DNA of 64,000 nt from Macrostomum hystrix. Its lineage: Eukaryota; Platyhelminthes; Macrostomidae. Below, in pieces: positions 32,665-43,599 of this stretch. Positions within the stretch are counted from its first letter, which is position 1. Each line of letters opens with the position of its first letter. The stretch lies in contig CATNEN010000011.1 in assembly GCA_950097015.1 (NCBI GenBank), forward strand, positions 4,678,501-4,742,500, in the 5' to 3' direction. Both the position numbers and the translations under genes were made by a program. The notes beneath the pieces are model-generated. The model did no database searches, had not been told where the DNA came from, and saw only the letters and a list, made by a program, of their open reading frames with translations.

Positions 32665-32970
32665 GGGCATTGCAGGGGGCAAGGATTAGACGACCAACCA
32701 AGGTCCCTGAGCTCGATTTCCCGAAAAGGACACGTTTGTTTAGGGAGACAGCCGCGGAGACAAGGCTTGTCGTGTAATTTTCATCCTAGAGGGCTAACCT
32801 CCAAGGCACAGTGCAATGCCCGCTGTTGAGAAATTCAGGACAGATGTACGCACATGTGCCCATGTGTGCTCAGGAGTCAGCGAAATCGGCAGAATTGCCT
32901 CTGGCTGCCACTGTCCACTGTCACCAAAGAATATACCACGCAGTGCCCACAGCCCTCCTGCGATTATCAA
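32665..32970 (+). repeat. SINE family B copy in serine racemase intron 2
   Basis: Plus-orientation copy from the B-box-like GAGCTCGATTTCC through CTCCAAGGCACAGTG and GTGTGCTCAGGAGTCAGCGA to CCTCCTGCGATTATCAAT. The downstream exon of the racemase gene starts 42 bp away. Confidence 0.7.
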
Positions 32971-33679
32971 TGTTCGATTCCTAAATATTTTAACGGCCTC
33001 CGAATCTTCGATGGCCCCGCTTCGCCACAGCATGTATCTGGAGTATATACCGGATCGAGACACCATATAATGTTTGTTAAAGTGCGACCATCGATACTCA
33101 CATTGACTGTTGCTCAGACCGCTTAAATTAATATTTGTGCATTAATTTATTACGAACGCTGGATATCCAATCAAAATTCAGGGCCTTACCTTGCCGGCAG
33201 CTTCAACACAGAAGATCCGCGTTGTGGATGCTCCAGCTGCCACCACGATGGACGCCAGTGCGATTCCGGCAGCCAGGCCGCCACCGCACACCGGCACCAG
33301 GACAGCGTCCAATCTGGGTGCCTGATCAAACAGCTCAAGGCCGACACTGGCCTGACCCGCGATCACGTCCCATTGATCGGATGAGGGCACCATGTACAGG
33401 TTCCTGTCAGCGGCTAAGCGTTCGCACAAACGACGTCTGTCTGCGTAGTTTGGCTGGCAACAGGTTCCTGTCAGCGGCTAAGCGTTCGCACAAACGACGT
33501 CTGTCTGCGTAGTTTGGCTGGCACAGGTGCACCTCGGCCCCGTAGCTGGACATGGCATCAATCTGCGATGGGTTTGTTTTAATTTGGATTGCCTTAAAAC
33601 CTGTTCAAGAACTTATTGCACTTGGATAATTTCCACCAGAGTGCGTATTTTCATTGTATTCAAAATAGCCGCCATCGGT

Positions 33680-34030
33680 GGGGAGTCAGAGTGATTGACG
33701 CGTTTGCCTTCTTACCGAGGTCCCTGAGCTTGATTCCGCCGCGAGGCCGCATCAATTCGGGGCGCAGACAATTAGAGAAAGCTCATGAAATCCCATGTGG
33801 GTCAACCCCCAAGGAGCAGTGGGAATGTACGCTACTTGAGGACGAAAAGGTCAGCGCAGTTGTATACCGCTCTTGTGTGTGGGCGTGCCTAAATACAAGC
33901 GTATCGTGTCTGGTGAGTGTGTGCGGAGTCAGCGGAATGGCCAGAATTGGCTTCGTGCTGGCTGCCTGTCGATAGCTTATTCATGAGTGCCAGTGCCCAC
34001 AACCCTCCTGCAAATATTATTATTATCGTC
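33680..34030 (+). repeat. SINE family B copy in serine racemase intron 1
   Basis: A diverged plus-orientation copy: GAGGTCCCTGAGCTTGATTC, GCGAGGCCGCATCAATTCGG, GAGTCAGCGGAATGGCCAGA and an (ATT)n tail at the right end. Confidence 0.7.
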
Positions 34031-34689
34031 TTAGCATGTCACATTCGCATCGATCAAATATTATTTTTTCCATTTATGGCGTTTATACAAACTGAAAACG
34101 AATTGTGTCATTTAAAAAAATGCATGTACCATTGAGCGTCCCCATTCTAATAAATAGACGTTAAATGTGCTTACTTTCGCGTACGTCAGGTGCTCGCCGC
34201 TTGTACATAAGAAGGCTACAATTTTATTACAATCAGAATGTTCGACAGTTATGCAAGGATCCCTTGAATGCTACATATAAACTCGCATCTCACTACACAA
34301 ATAAACAATCTGCATAATCCACAATTGGTTACCTTAGCAGCCGGCGTATCTGCAGGAACCACAACTGCGCACGTCAGTCGGAGTCTATCTGCTGCCCAGG
34401 CCAGTGCCTGGCCGTGATTGCCGCTGCTGTGTGTCACCACCCCGGCATAGCCTTGCGGCATGCTCAGAAGAGCGTTCAGCGCACCTCGGAGCTTAAAACT
34501 ACCTGTCCGCTGCAGATGCTCGCACTTAAAGTACAACTGTCTGCCGTTGGACATTGTGTCTAAAAGGGATGACGTCATCACCGGTGTGACTCTTGCGTAC
34601 GGTCGAATTCGTTCAGCAGCAGCAATCAACTCGGTGCTTTCAGGCCATTGTGCCTTCATTTGTTGACATCTGTACGACATGCGTCGACC

Positions 34690-35825
34690 CGATTTCTATT
34701 ATTCATAAGGCTGTCTTCGCAAAATAACGCCAAATAGAGTGACTGAAGCAGTCTTGATTTTTAATCTGCTCTACCTAGTCAATTATACACGTGTATTAAC
34801 TATATATTATCTATATCTATGGTAACAAATCATTTGGTTTACATAAGGACAAGGCAAAGGCATAGGGCTAAGGCTAAAATACCAGTATGTGCGAGCTGCA
34901 ACGCTGATATAAGGGGACAAGCAAAGACCAAGGGCAAGACCAATCGTAAAGCTTGGGGCATTGTTCTCTAATGAAACCCCTGTATAACGTTATGTGGGCA
35001 AAAGCGGCAAAGAGCCACCAGCCCGACGAATCGACCGAGGCCAACAGAAGCCGCTAAAAGCCTCTCAAACAACGCCAGCTGGAGTGAAAAATTGAATTTG
35101 GGAAGGGAGCAAAGTGGTTAAGGAGCATTAAGAAATAAGAGTGAAGAGCATTTAAAATTAAAAGGACAGAATGAAAGTAAGCAAAAAACTTTCAGAAAAT
35201 TCAAAACAACAGTAGCCGCTGAGCGCATGGTCCAAGCAAACTGCCGAGAACCGAATGGGACAGAAAACAGCTGAAGACAAGTGAGATCGGGATGGACTCA
35301 GGAAGGAGATCGCTGAATCTTCTGCTCAGCCGGCTGGTTGAAATCGCTTTGGAGGGAGGAGGAAAAGAAACGCTGATGTAGCAGTACGACTTGCCACGAT
35401 CCAGTGGAGCTTATTGTGCTGCAGAGAAGCACCAATTCTAGAGTTACATAAAAGAGCAGCAAAACTCCACAGTATACTACTGATACGAGCACATACTCGT
35501 ACGATTTGCATTGGTATTTGAGTAGTATACGATTATGCATAAAAGCTGTGGAATGCGTTGTGCAACAGAAATCGACTGTACAAATCAGACTTTAAACTAT
35601 CTGTCAATCATCTGTCAATTTTTAAAACCTGTCACGCGCTGTATATATTGAGAACCACCGTTCTGAATTAAGTTCAGGAGTAAATAAGTTATACGTGCTT
35701 CTCGACGAATTTTTTGGCGGATCTGTAAACTTTTTGTTTTAACATCATCGTACAGACAATGCTGTCTGAAACATAATTCACTCTGAGAACATATATCCAT
35801 ATCAGGAGAGAGGGGATTTCAGGAC
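34690..35825. other. region upstream of serine racemase, no gene recognised
   Basis: Short ORFs only, with no motifs. AAGGCAAAGGCATAGGGCTA-like degenerate repetition near 34850-34950. Confidence 0.4.
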
Positions 35826-35829
35826 CGAA

Positions 35830-36293
35830 AAGGTTTACTCCCGATTCGCCGAATCCCGATTTGCCGAAATTCCCAAATTGCCGAATCCCGATTCGCCGAA
35901 ATTCCCGATTCGCCGAATTCCTGATTCGCCGAATCCCGATTCGCCGAAATTCCCGATTCGCCGAATTCCCTCTTTGCCGAAAAAATTGCTAAGAACATTT
36001 TTTGCTGAGCTACCGTACCTCATTAGGCCCTAGAATTTTACTTTCGGCTCTACAAGGATGTCCAGCAAGTTTTGCTTCTTCCGAAGTACGTGTGATGTTC
36101 TTTTTTGCTCACTCAATCTACGTTCCAGAAAGTTAATAAAGTTTAGAAGCAAGTTTACAAGTTAATGAATGAAGAAAGTGCATTTAATTTAAGTTAGTTT
36201 TTTAATTTATTTCAATACAATACAAATAGAGTTCCAGGCGAGTCAGGAATTCCGGTGAATCGGGAATCGGCGAATCGGGAATCGGGAGTAAAC
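35830..36293. mobile_element. fold-back / MITE-like element with inverted ends
   Basis: The left end GGTTTACTCCCGATTCGCCG matches the inverted right end (minus strand GGTTTACTCCCGATTCCCGA). Between them are subterminal direct repeats of about 17 bp (CCCGATTCGCCGAATT) on the left and inverted equivalents on the right. No ORF of note. I do not see a clear target-site duplication. Confidence 0.65.
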
Positions 36294-36299
36294 CCACAG

Positions 36300-37985
36300 A
36301 AAAGACCTAACCCGTTTCTTAACTCATAAACTGACTACAACTGTATGACTGACTCATACAATCTGGACTCGATGGGATACAATTAACCTTGGCCAGAGAC
36401 AAGGCAAATATAACCTAACATTACATGTACTATAATACGAGATATCGTAAACCTACACTACTCAAACTCTAAAACACTCGAGCTTTTGCACTAATAAAAC
36501 GTTGTTCATGCGCTTTAAAAAAACACAAAAACTTGAAAGTTGCGTAAAAACTTTATAAACACACGCACTCAGATAGTTTTTGTTCAGTTATTTATGCGGA
36601 ACATCTAGCTATTTGAATTTATATCCAATTTGCTTTTATTTGGTACAAGCTATGCATAACAATTAGATAAAGGAAATATATTATCACAAAAAAATAAAAC
36701 AACAGTTCTTTATACAGATGGTTATACTGCCAAGCCTAAATACGAGTTCCTGTGAGATTTTGGGTAATATTGTCATAGCTTGTGGCTTTCAAATTTGAAA
36801 CACATATGGAGCACGAAAATCTGCAGTCTTTTGGTTAGCAGAAGGCTTGCGAACAAGAATTGTTACCAATTTGCAAGCAGAAAAGCTTGGGAAAAGCAAA
36901 CAATTTGTTAATCATGATAATCACAAAAGCTGAGATACATCTCATTTTCAGTACAGTGGATTTAAAAAAAATCTTAACGTATAACTACAAGGAGTTATGT
37001 TGTTTACATTTATCTGACGCACACTATTATAACAATAATAAAATAGAAAGCAGATAGAAAACAGATAATGAGACAAATATTAATTGTAACGGAGTTTTTA
37101 TTGGATAAATGTTAAATTTCTTTTTTGTTTAAAAAAATATTAAAAATTAAAAATAAATGTAATGCTCTTTAAATATTGGTCCAATTACATCAATATACAT
37201 CCGTTAAATTAGTTAACCTACTAAAACGATTTAACGTATCGTTTAACGGGGCTTCTCTTTTCTGTTGAATGCTTAACTATCTATGGTATTGGTTGTTTTC
37301 CAACCATTAAATTACTCGTATTTCTCGTATCGTAGAAACGATTTAAGGACTAGGATTATGTTTTGCTCGTATTAGAATGAAATAAATTAGTGCCCTCTAA
37401 CTTTGTGTTCTATGGCCGAAAGCCTGATAAATGCATCCTCGGACTTTCTTTCCCATAGAACAAAATCGATGTGGGTGTTATTAAATTTATTATCTGAAAG
37501 TCGTTTAGATATTAAATTGACATTGTTGCCACATTGAAAGGACTGAGAAATGGTTTCTCAGTACTCGGCAGGAGCCTGGGAAATCATTTCCCAGTCCTTT
37601 GAAAGGAGCCTGAGAATGCCATAGACTAAATAAAACACCCGTTCCACCAGAAACGAAAGGCCACGGGAAACGATCCATTAAACGACTATCGGATATTAAA
37701 TAGACAGATGGACATAAATTAGACTGAATTTTTTTGCCAGAAACTAAAATCCACCGCCACATCCAACCAGATTTAACAAAAAAGCTAACGCAGGCAAGCA
37801 TTTCCTAGCATGCTGAATTGAAGCAATGGAAAACTAATTACAGGAATATAACAACTTTTATAGTGCAGGAACACAAATAAAGTTTAACGTTAAAAAATTT
37901 TCTTAATCCAAATTCGAACAGAAATATATTAAATTGGTTTGTGCTGTTTAATAAAAGTACAAAGCGAAGGTCCATTCAATTAGAG
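36300..37985. other. AT-rich intergenic region with a compound hairpin
   Basis: No gene recognised. Contains the inverted-repeat cluster at 37534-37604 described among the findings. Confidence 0.45.
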
Positions 37986-37991
37986 ATTCTC

Positions 37992-40562
37992 TCAATCGAA
38001 GCTGCCGAAGCTGCTCCAGCTGCCGCCGCTGCTCCAGCTGCCTAGCGACGACCAAGATCCGTGACGCCAGCCCATGCCGTGACCCCAGCCGTGGCCCCAA
38101 CCGCCAAACGCTTTATGAGCCACGTAGGCGCCAGCCGCAGCGCCGGCCAGTCCCATAGCGGCATTGCGCATTCCTTTGTTCTTCTTTTTCTTCTGCTTCA
38201 CAACTACAACATGCTGCGGCTGCTGACCGTAAGGATAAGCTGAAGCGCCCGAAGCCTGCGGATATTGCTGTGGATAGCGCTGCTGCTGCTGCTGATGCTG
38301 ATATGGCTGCATAGGATAGCCTACAGCTCCACCCGGTGGGCCGAAGTAAGCTCCGGCCCCTCCAGGCGGAGCATAGGTCGGAGGGGGCGGCGGAGGCGGT
38401 CCGCTGTTGCGCGGATAGCCAGGAGACGGGCCGCCCGGCTGACCTGGCATTCCGGGCATCGGCATCGGCGGCCCTGCGCCGCCAATGTTGAAACCGATTG
38501 GCGGCGGGGCTCCACCCGGACCACCTGGCGGTGCGCCGCCGTACGGCGCGCCTCCATAAGGAGCGCCGGGACCTGCAGGACCGCCGTAAGGGCCAGGAGC
38601 GCCATACGGTGCGCCGTAAGGGGCTCCATAGGGAGCGCCCCCAGCAGCACCGTAGGGCGCACCCTGCGGCGGACCTTGCGGGGGTCCAGCAGTGGCAGAG
38701 TATGGCGGTGGCGCTGGTGCATTTACGGGGTAGCTGGAAGAAGCCTGTTGAATAAATATAATTGATTGTTAATAACTGCAATACTGCAGAAAAGAATTGA
38801 AACCTAAGCAAACGTCTAGCGAGCGCAAGGATAGAAAACATTTTCCTCGTATGAGAACGAGATTCGAACTTCAGACCTCTCAGTTTCGAGCCCTAAGCTC
38901 TGACCACTGGAGCGAAGCTATTTTCCCCCCAAAATCCCGAGATAATTGCAAGGATAAAATAGAATCCCAACGTATTGTGGAAACTGACCAGGCCTCAAAG
39001 AGTCCAAAACAGAAACCAACGTCCACTTCCGACAGTCGCCCCAAGTTCCCTAAGCTAGAATCCGCGACCTTCGTGCGACTGCCGAGGCCACACTCGTGGC
39101 GCGAACAAAAGACATTGCATGACTTATCATGCGATTTCGCGATCAACGAGGGCTAAACACACCCCCTACAAGGCACAGTGAGTGTATATGTCTGGGTTAA
39201 ACAAATCAGCGCATATGTACACAGCCTGTGCAAGTTGCCTGCTTGTACTGGTTGGTCAGCGGAATGGGCAGATTTGCTTCGGGGGGGGGGTGAGTGGCAG
39301 AGCAGTTTAACGAGTTGGCCTCTCGCACTAAGGACCTGAGCTCGATTCCGCGGCGAGGCCACATTCATTTGGTGCGCAACCGCGGAGAGAATGCTTGGTG
39401 GCTTGTTGTGCAATTTACGTCCTCGAGGACCAACCTCCAAGGCACGATTAGAAAGTCAGGGCAGATGTACACACCTGTGTGAGCGTGTGCCTGCGTACGG
39501 TATCTGTGTGCGTGTGTGCTCAGGAGTCAGCGAAATGGGCAGAATTGCCTCCTCGCTGGCTGCGGGTCTAGTGTCACCAAATTATGTGCCATTGCCCGCA
39601 GCCTTCCTGCAATTATTATAATTCTCATACCTGCACTGGCTGATGCTGCTGATGCTGCTCCTGCTGCGGCGGTGGCGGTAGAGTGCTAGAAATAGCCGAC
39701 ATCCAGTCGTCCATCTCTTTATCGTTGCCAAACAGAAAGTAAGAAATTCTGGCCTCCCTGCTGGCCTGCTGAGGCACAGCTAAGAGGTGCCGAACCCGCT
39801 CCTTGTCCACCACCGGCTTGAAGGGCAGTCGCTGCGTCACGGGGCCCAGAGCCAGGAAGTTGCAGACGTCGCGCAGAATGACAGTCCGATTTGGCGCTGA
39901 TTGACCCTGCTTGTCAAACCAGGAGAAGCTGCTGTCAGACCGCAGCACAGCGAACACTCGCTTCCACTGGCTGCCCATTAGGCCGCCTTTGCGATTAAGA
40001 ATAGAGAAAAATGAAAAAAAGGTTGTAGACTGCGGCATCGATTGACTTAAACAGTAGAGAAACAATGAGGCATCAAGTGAAACTGGACAGCGGAGAGATG
40101 AGATAGGGGAGAGATGAGACAGGAGAGAGATGAGACAAGGAAGAGATGAGACAGGAGAGAGATGAGACAGCAGAGAGATGAGACAGGGGAGAGATGAGAC
40201 TGGAGAGAGATGAGACAGGGAAGAGATGAGACAAGAGAGAGATGAGACAAGGGAGAGATGAGACAAGGGAGAGATGAGATAGGGAAGAGATGAGACTGGA
40301 GAGAGATGAGTCTGGGAAGAGATGAGAAAGAGGAGAGAAGACAGTGGAAAGATAAAGCAGTAGATACACAAAACCAGAACTACCTAAGCTTGATTAAAGA
40401 GCCCACAAAAAATTATAATAGGCAACAGGAGCAAACTTTAATAACTCTATTTTACTATCCAATAACTAGCAACAGGTAAAAACATAGGACTACAAGCAAT
40501 TATAGCAATTTTAGCTTACCTGTGTATTTGCTTAGCTCTCCTTGTTTAATAATTAAAGCCAT
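37992..40562 (-). CDS. PH-domain protein with Pro/Gly/Tyr-rich tail
   Basis: Coding exons 40562-40520 (43 nt, MALIIKQGELSKYT), 39986-39631 and 38744-37992 join in phase (1+2, then 0) to 383 aa. Residues about 5-118 form a pleckstrin-homology domain: IKQGELSKYTGG, QWKRVFAVL, the basic/Arg strands and the closing helix KEMDDWMSAISS with its conserved Trp. A Gln/Pro-rich linker (PPPPQQEQHQQHQP) leads to APYG-type repeats, then a basic patch KQKKKKNKG, the Ala-rich hydrophobic stretch MGLAGAAAGAYVAHKAF and a Gly/Trp/Ser-rich C terminus. PH domains bind phosphoinositides, so a membrane-associated adaptor is plausible; the partner is unknown. A TTTTTTCAG acceptor ends 4 nt before the ATG, so a 5' UTR intron or leader trans-splicing is likely. 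The acceptor of exon 2 (ATCGCAAAG) is weak, but phase and domain continuity support it. Confidence 0.8.
38850..38920 (-). repeat. tRNA-like SINE head fragment
   Basis: On the minus strand CCAGTGGTCAGAGCTTAGGG and AAGTTCGAATCTCG resemble RNA polymerase III A and B boxes at tRNA spacing. It is not a functional tRNA: no cloverleaf closes. It lies in the last intron of the PH-domain gene. Confidence 0.5.
39165..39286 (+). repeat. SINE family B, truncated copy
   Basis: AAGGCACAGTGAGTGTATAT through GTCAGCGGAATGGGCAGA. It ends in a G-run directly before a full-length copy, giving a tandem of two insertions. Confidence 0.65.
39287..39628 (+). repeat. SINE family B, full-length reference copy
   Basis: A head with GAGTGGCAGAGCAGTTTAAC (A-box-like) and GAGCTCGATTCCGCGGCGAG (B-box-like), then the body and GCCTTCCTGCAATTATTATA tail. 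It runs right up to the 5' splice site of the PH-domain exon at 39630 on the other strand. Confidence 0.8.
40078..40350. repeat. purine-rich minisatellite in PH-gene intron
   Basis: Degenerate 15-30 bp units of GAGACAGGAGAGAGATGA in the intron between the first two coding exons. The minus-strand Ser/Leu-rich ORFs are its products. Confidence 0.85.
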
Positions 40563-40565
40563 GTG

Positions 40566-42215
40566 TCTGAAAAAATTTCTGCATGATACAATAGGATCAA
40601 TATGTTTAAATATATCATTAGCAAAAAGTTTAAATTACATTTAAAATAAGAAATAAAGAAACATAAAAAGTATACATAAATATTTAAAAATTTATACATA
40701 AGACCTAAGAACCCACAGGCATCTACTAGATATTTAGTAGATAATATAATAAATTGTGAAACAAAACCTATTTGAAAGGTATAAACAGTGATGAGTGAGA
40801 TAAGTCAATGAAGATGCAAATAGTTCTAGATAAAATTTCATAATACTGTTATACCATAGTTTTATAGGCTCTTATTATTTATAGCAGGTACTAATAGCGC
40901 TTGGTGTGACTCTAATACATGGCCGCCATGTGCCTAATATTTATTTGTGGGCTGCTTATGCCTTTATGGACACAGCTGTCATGCCCCAAGTGTAGCGAAA
41001 ACAAGAAGCACAAATTTAAAATATTTTAGAATGCTGCAATTTATCGGTAATAACAAGCCAATTGGCAAATGAAAAGATTGAACTAAAAATATATTTAATT
41101 TACAGTTTTTTATATGTGGTTATCTCTTGTGATTGTGAGCTACATTCCTTTATATTACTCGTTGCTATGAAGAAAAATTGTATGGTTCTGAGAAAATTCA
41201 AACTGTTTAGTATAAAGCTAGGATCATTAAATGACAATTAGGACTTTCCTGTTTCTAGACCTTTTTAGTTTACGTATTATAATACAGTAGTTTTTGCACG
41301 GAAAGAAAATTACACACACAGCCGGATATTTATTTTTCTTTGATCACATTCGAATATTTTAGCAGTAAACTAATTTACAGATTTCGTTTTGCGTAAAACA
41401 CGTAAAAACTATAGACATTGATGCTTAATCCGCAAGCAAGACTTCCTTCCAATATCGTAATAATACAATAATAAAATCAAACTGAAATTATTGTTCTTCG
41501 TATTCTCTTCTTTAGAATCCTACCTCGGATAACTAAGGGTGGATCTCTCTTATCTCACTATTTAAACAGAGACTGCTTAGAGTTGTGTCTATGAAGGTCG
41601 CTCCAAGGCTAGTTTTTCACTAGACACTATTAATTCATACTGTTAAAATTAGTATTGTTGTTCAAGCGTGTAGCACGCGCCAAAATTCATTTACTAAACT
41701 CTCTCGCTCCGATAATAGAAATTCGTACAAATGTGACCACTTGCAGGATTAATTAGAACAGTCCGAATGGACGTCACCTCAGAATTAATTTTAAACAAAT
41801 TAACAGCTTTTCTATATGCGACGTCGATTAAAAAAATAGTTTATTAGATGTACGAAAGGGTTAGATACTACCACCTTATATAATTTTAATACTCTCCACA
41901 ATAATCTTTAATAATACCACCAGGCTAGCCAGTAACATAATCTCATAGTAAGGTAACAATAAAATCTGGGATCAATAAATTTCCAGCAGGACCTTGTTAC
42001 TGGGCAACGAACAGACAGAAGGTCGGAAGAAGAGGGGTTCGAGAAGGGAGGGTTCAAAAGCGTGGCCCAAACTAGCAAGCGCAAGTACGAGGATCGTAAT
42101 ACAAATGATGAAAAAGGGGATAATAACAAAATTGGGTAGAGGCCGCAGTCAATAATGTTACGGAATTTCAAACCTTGCTAATGTTAATGCATGGAACGAG
42201 CCCTGCAACAGCCTC
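40566..42215. other. AT-rich region upstream of the PH-domain gene
   Basis: No gene or element recognised. It probably contains the PH gene's promoter and any 5' untranslated exon, which I cannot place. Confidence 0.4.
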
Positions 42216-42218
42216 ATT

Positions 42219-42312
42219 CACGATAGCTCCCAAACTGAATGACCGATTTTCGTGAAAGTCTACCACATAGATTAACATTATTTGCCCTTTACAATGAACT
42301 AACTTTCAAAGC
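42219..42312 (+). repeat. dispersed repeat, copy 2
   Basis: CGATAGCTCCCAAACTGAAT through AACTTTCAAAGCC matches 18676-18775. Confidence 0.6.
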
Positions 42313-42322
42313 CATCCGAGTT

Positions 42323-42579
42323 AGCATCGTCGAGATAATCAGCGATTCTTGTCGTATACCCTGGTGACAAGGACAGCTGACATTGCTCTGTATAAACTTC
42401 TTTGGCGAATCCATTTTGGTCTACAATTAAAAAAAGAACAATTGAATCGATCCGAAATATTAATAATGTAGCCGACATGTATACATTGATAAAATTTTGT
42501 GAGCAGAAAAATATGCCTATATATTAGTGGTTCTTGCCAACAGACACTCCGACGAGAATCGTTGAATATCTCGACGATG
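42323..42579. mobile_element. possible short inverted-repeat element
   Basis: About 30 bp at the left end (CATCGTCGAGATAATCAGCG...) is the inverted complement of 42550-42579 (CGACGAGAATCGTTGAATAT...), with about 4 mismatches. The interior has no coding capacity. Sequence just right of it (to about 42670) also belongs to the dispersed family, so the true element may be larger. Confidence 0.5.
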
Positions 42580-43019
42580 CCGATGTTTTGGGATTCTGGA
42601 AGTTGTTTCATCTGAAAGAGCGGAACATTTTAGCCCGTGTTCTGCATTTTCATGGCGATAGGTTGAGTATTTTAGGAGTTACAGAAAAAAAGAAATACCC
42701 CCATTATCTTTCTACTGTTATACTCGTAGAAAACTCAAAATGCTCATTCATCAACGTGTGTCACTGTCGCTTTATCCACCATTATACGAATGAAGGAAGC
42801 ATAAAATGTGCAGTTTTATATTTCTACAGTTTCTTAAAAGGAAGCCAATTAGCATTCATAGAGCAGCCCTGTGGAACCCTGTGGAATCACATGGAACAGC
42901 TCTAAGAGTCTTTCATCGTCTAGGAGCGTTCAGAAAATGAGCTATTTTTTCTAGCCAAATTCCCGATGCTACTATGGGCTTTTAGTAAAGGTCACAGCAA
43001 TTGGACCTCCGATGCTAAA

Positions 43020-43280
43020 ATATAATAATAATAATTGATTACACCTGCCCCTATGGGGCCAGGTGTAATGCCGACAGCACAGCCGCAGCTATTGCGTGGC
43101 GCACAGCTGTTCAGTCCATGGACTGGGGGGACGCCACACCTCCCCTCAATTATCCAAGCTAATGCTGGTACCCATTTAACAACTGGGTGAACTGAAGCCA
43201 TGTAGAGTCTTGCTAAAGGACACAAATTGTTCCTTCACGACCTTCAAGTCGTGAGTCCGACGCTCTAACCACATGCTACA
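43020..43280 (-). repeat. SINE family A with 13 bp target-site duplication
   Basis: Flanked by perfect CTCCGATGCTAAA repeats at 43007-43019 and 43281-43293. On the minus strand it runs from a tRNA-derived head (GTGGTTAGAGCGTCGGACTC) through the core to an (ATT)n tail. The duplication proves retrotransposition and fixes the ends. The B-box part of the head is partly deleted. Confidence 0.9.
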
Positions 43281-43599
43281 CTCCGATGCTAAACTTAATT
43301 TAGAACCAGCTACAGACTACAGGTTCAAGATAGCCAGGGTAGACTTAAGAAGCAATTTATTGTCATATGGAAATAAAGTTGGTAATTGGCAGCAGCATTT
43401 TCAGGAAAAAATACACTCGTGTACTGCGTGAGTTTAAATCATTTGGTCACGATTAAATAAGTGCTTTTATTTCGTCATCAGAGTTCCTCGTAGCTTTTCA
43501 AGATTTAACGAATCCAAGTTGGCTTAGCCAAGCACCAGTGTTAAGTGCGTTCAGTTGCAGCACGGTTAGCTGACCCTGGACAATAGCGAAGCACTCACT

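Larger units (their letters stand above)
32252..34680 (-). pseudogene. serine racemase (PLP fold type II), disrupted by a 64 bp duplication
   Basis: Exons 34680-34333, 33562-33190 and 32623-32252. Exon 1 has RTGSFKLRGALNAL with the PLP-binding Lys63 and THSSGNHGQAL, a serine racemase signature. Exon 2 has SSYGAEVHLC, VIAGQASVGLELF and the Gly-rich phosphate loop VPVCGGGLAAG. Exon 3 ends VVFSGGNLDP. Serine racemase converts L- to D-serine and also deaminates serine. Exon 2 contains a perfect 64 bp tandem duplication (33397-33460 and 33461-33524). As written it shifts the frame and gives a stop within about 20 codons. Without it exon 2 is 309 nt and the gene reads 342 aa in phase throughout, the usual family length. 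So either a very recent pseudogene, a heterozygous allele or an assembly error. L-threonine dehydratase is the alternative family call. Confidence 0.85.
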
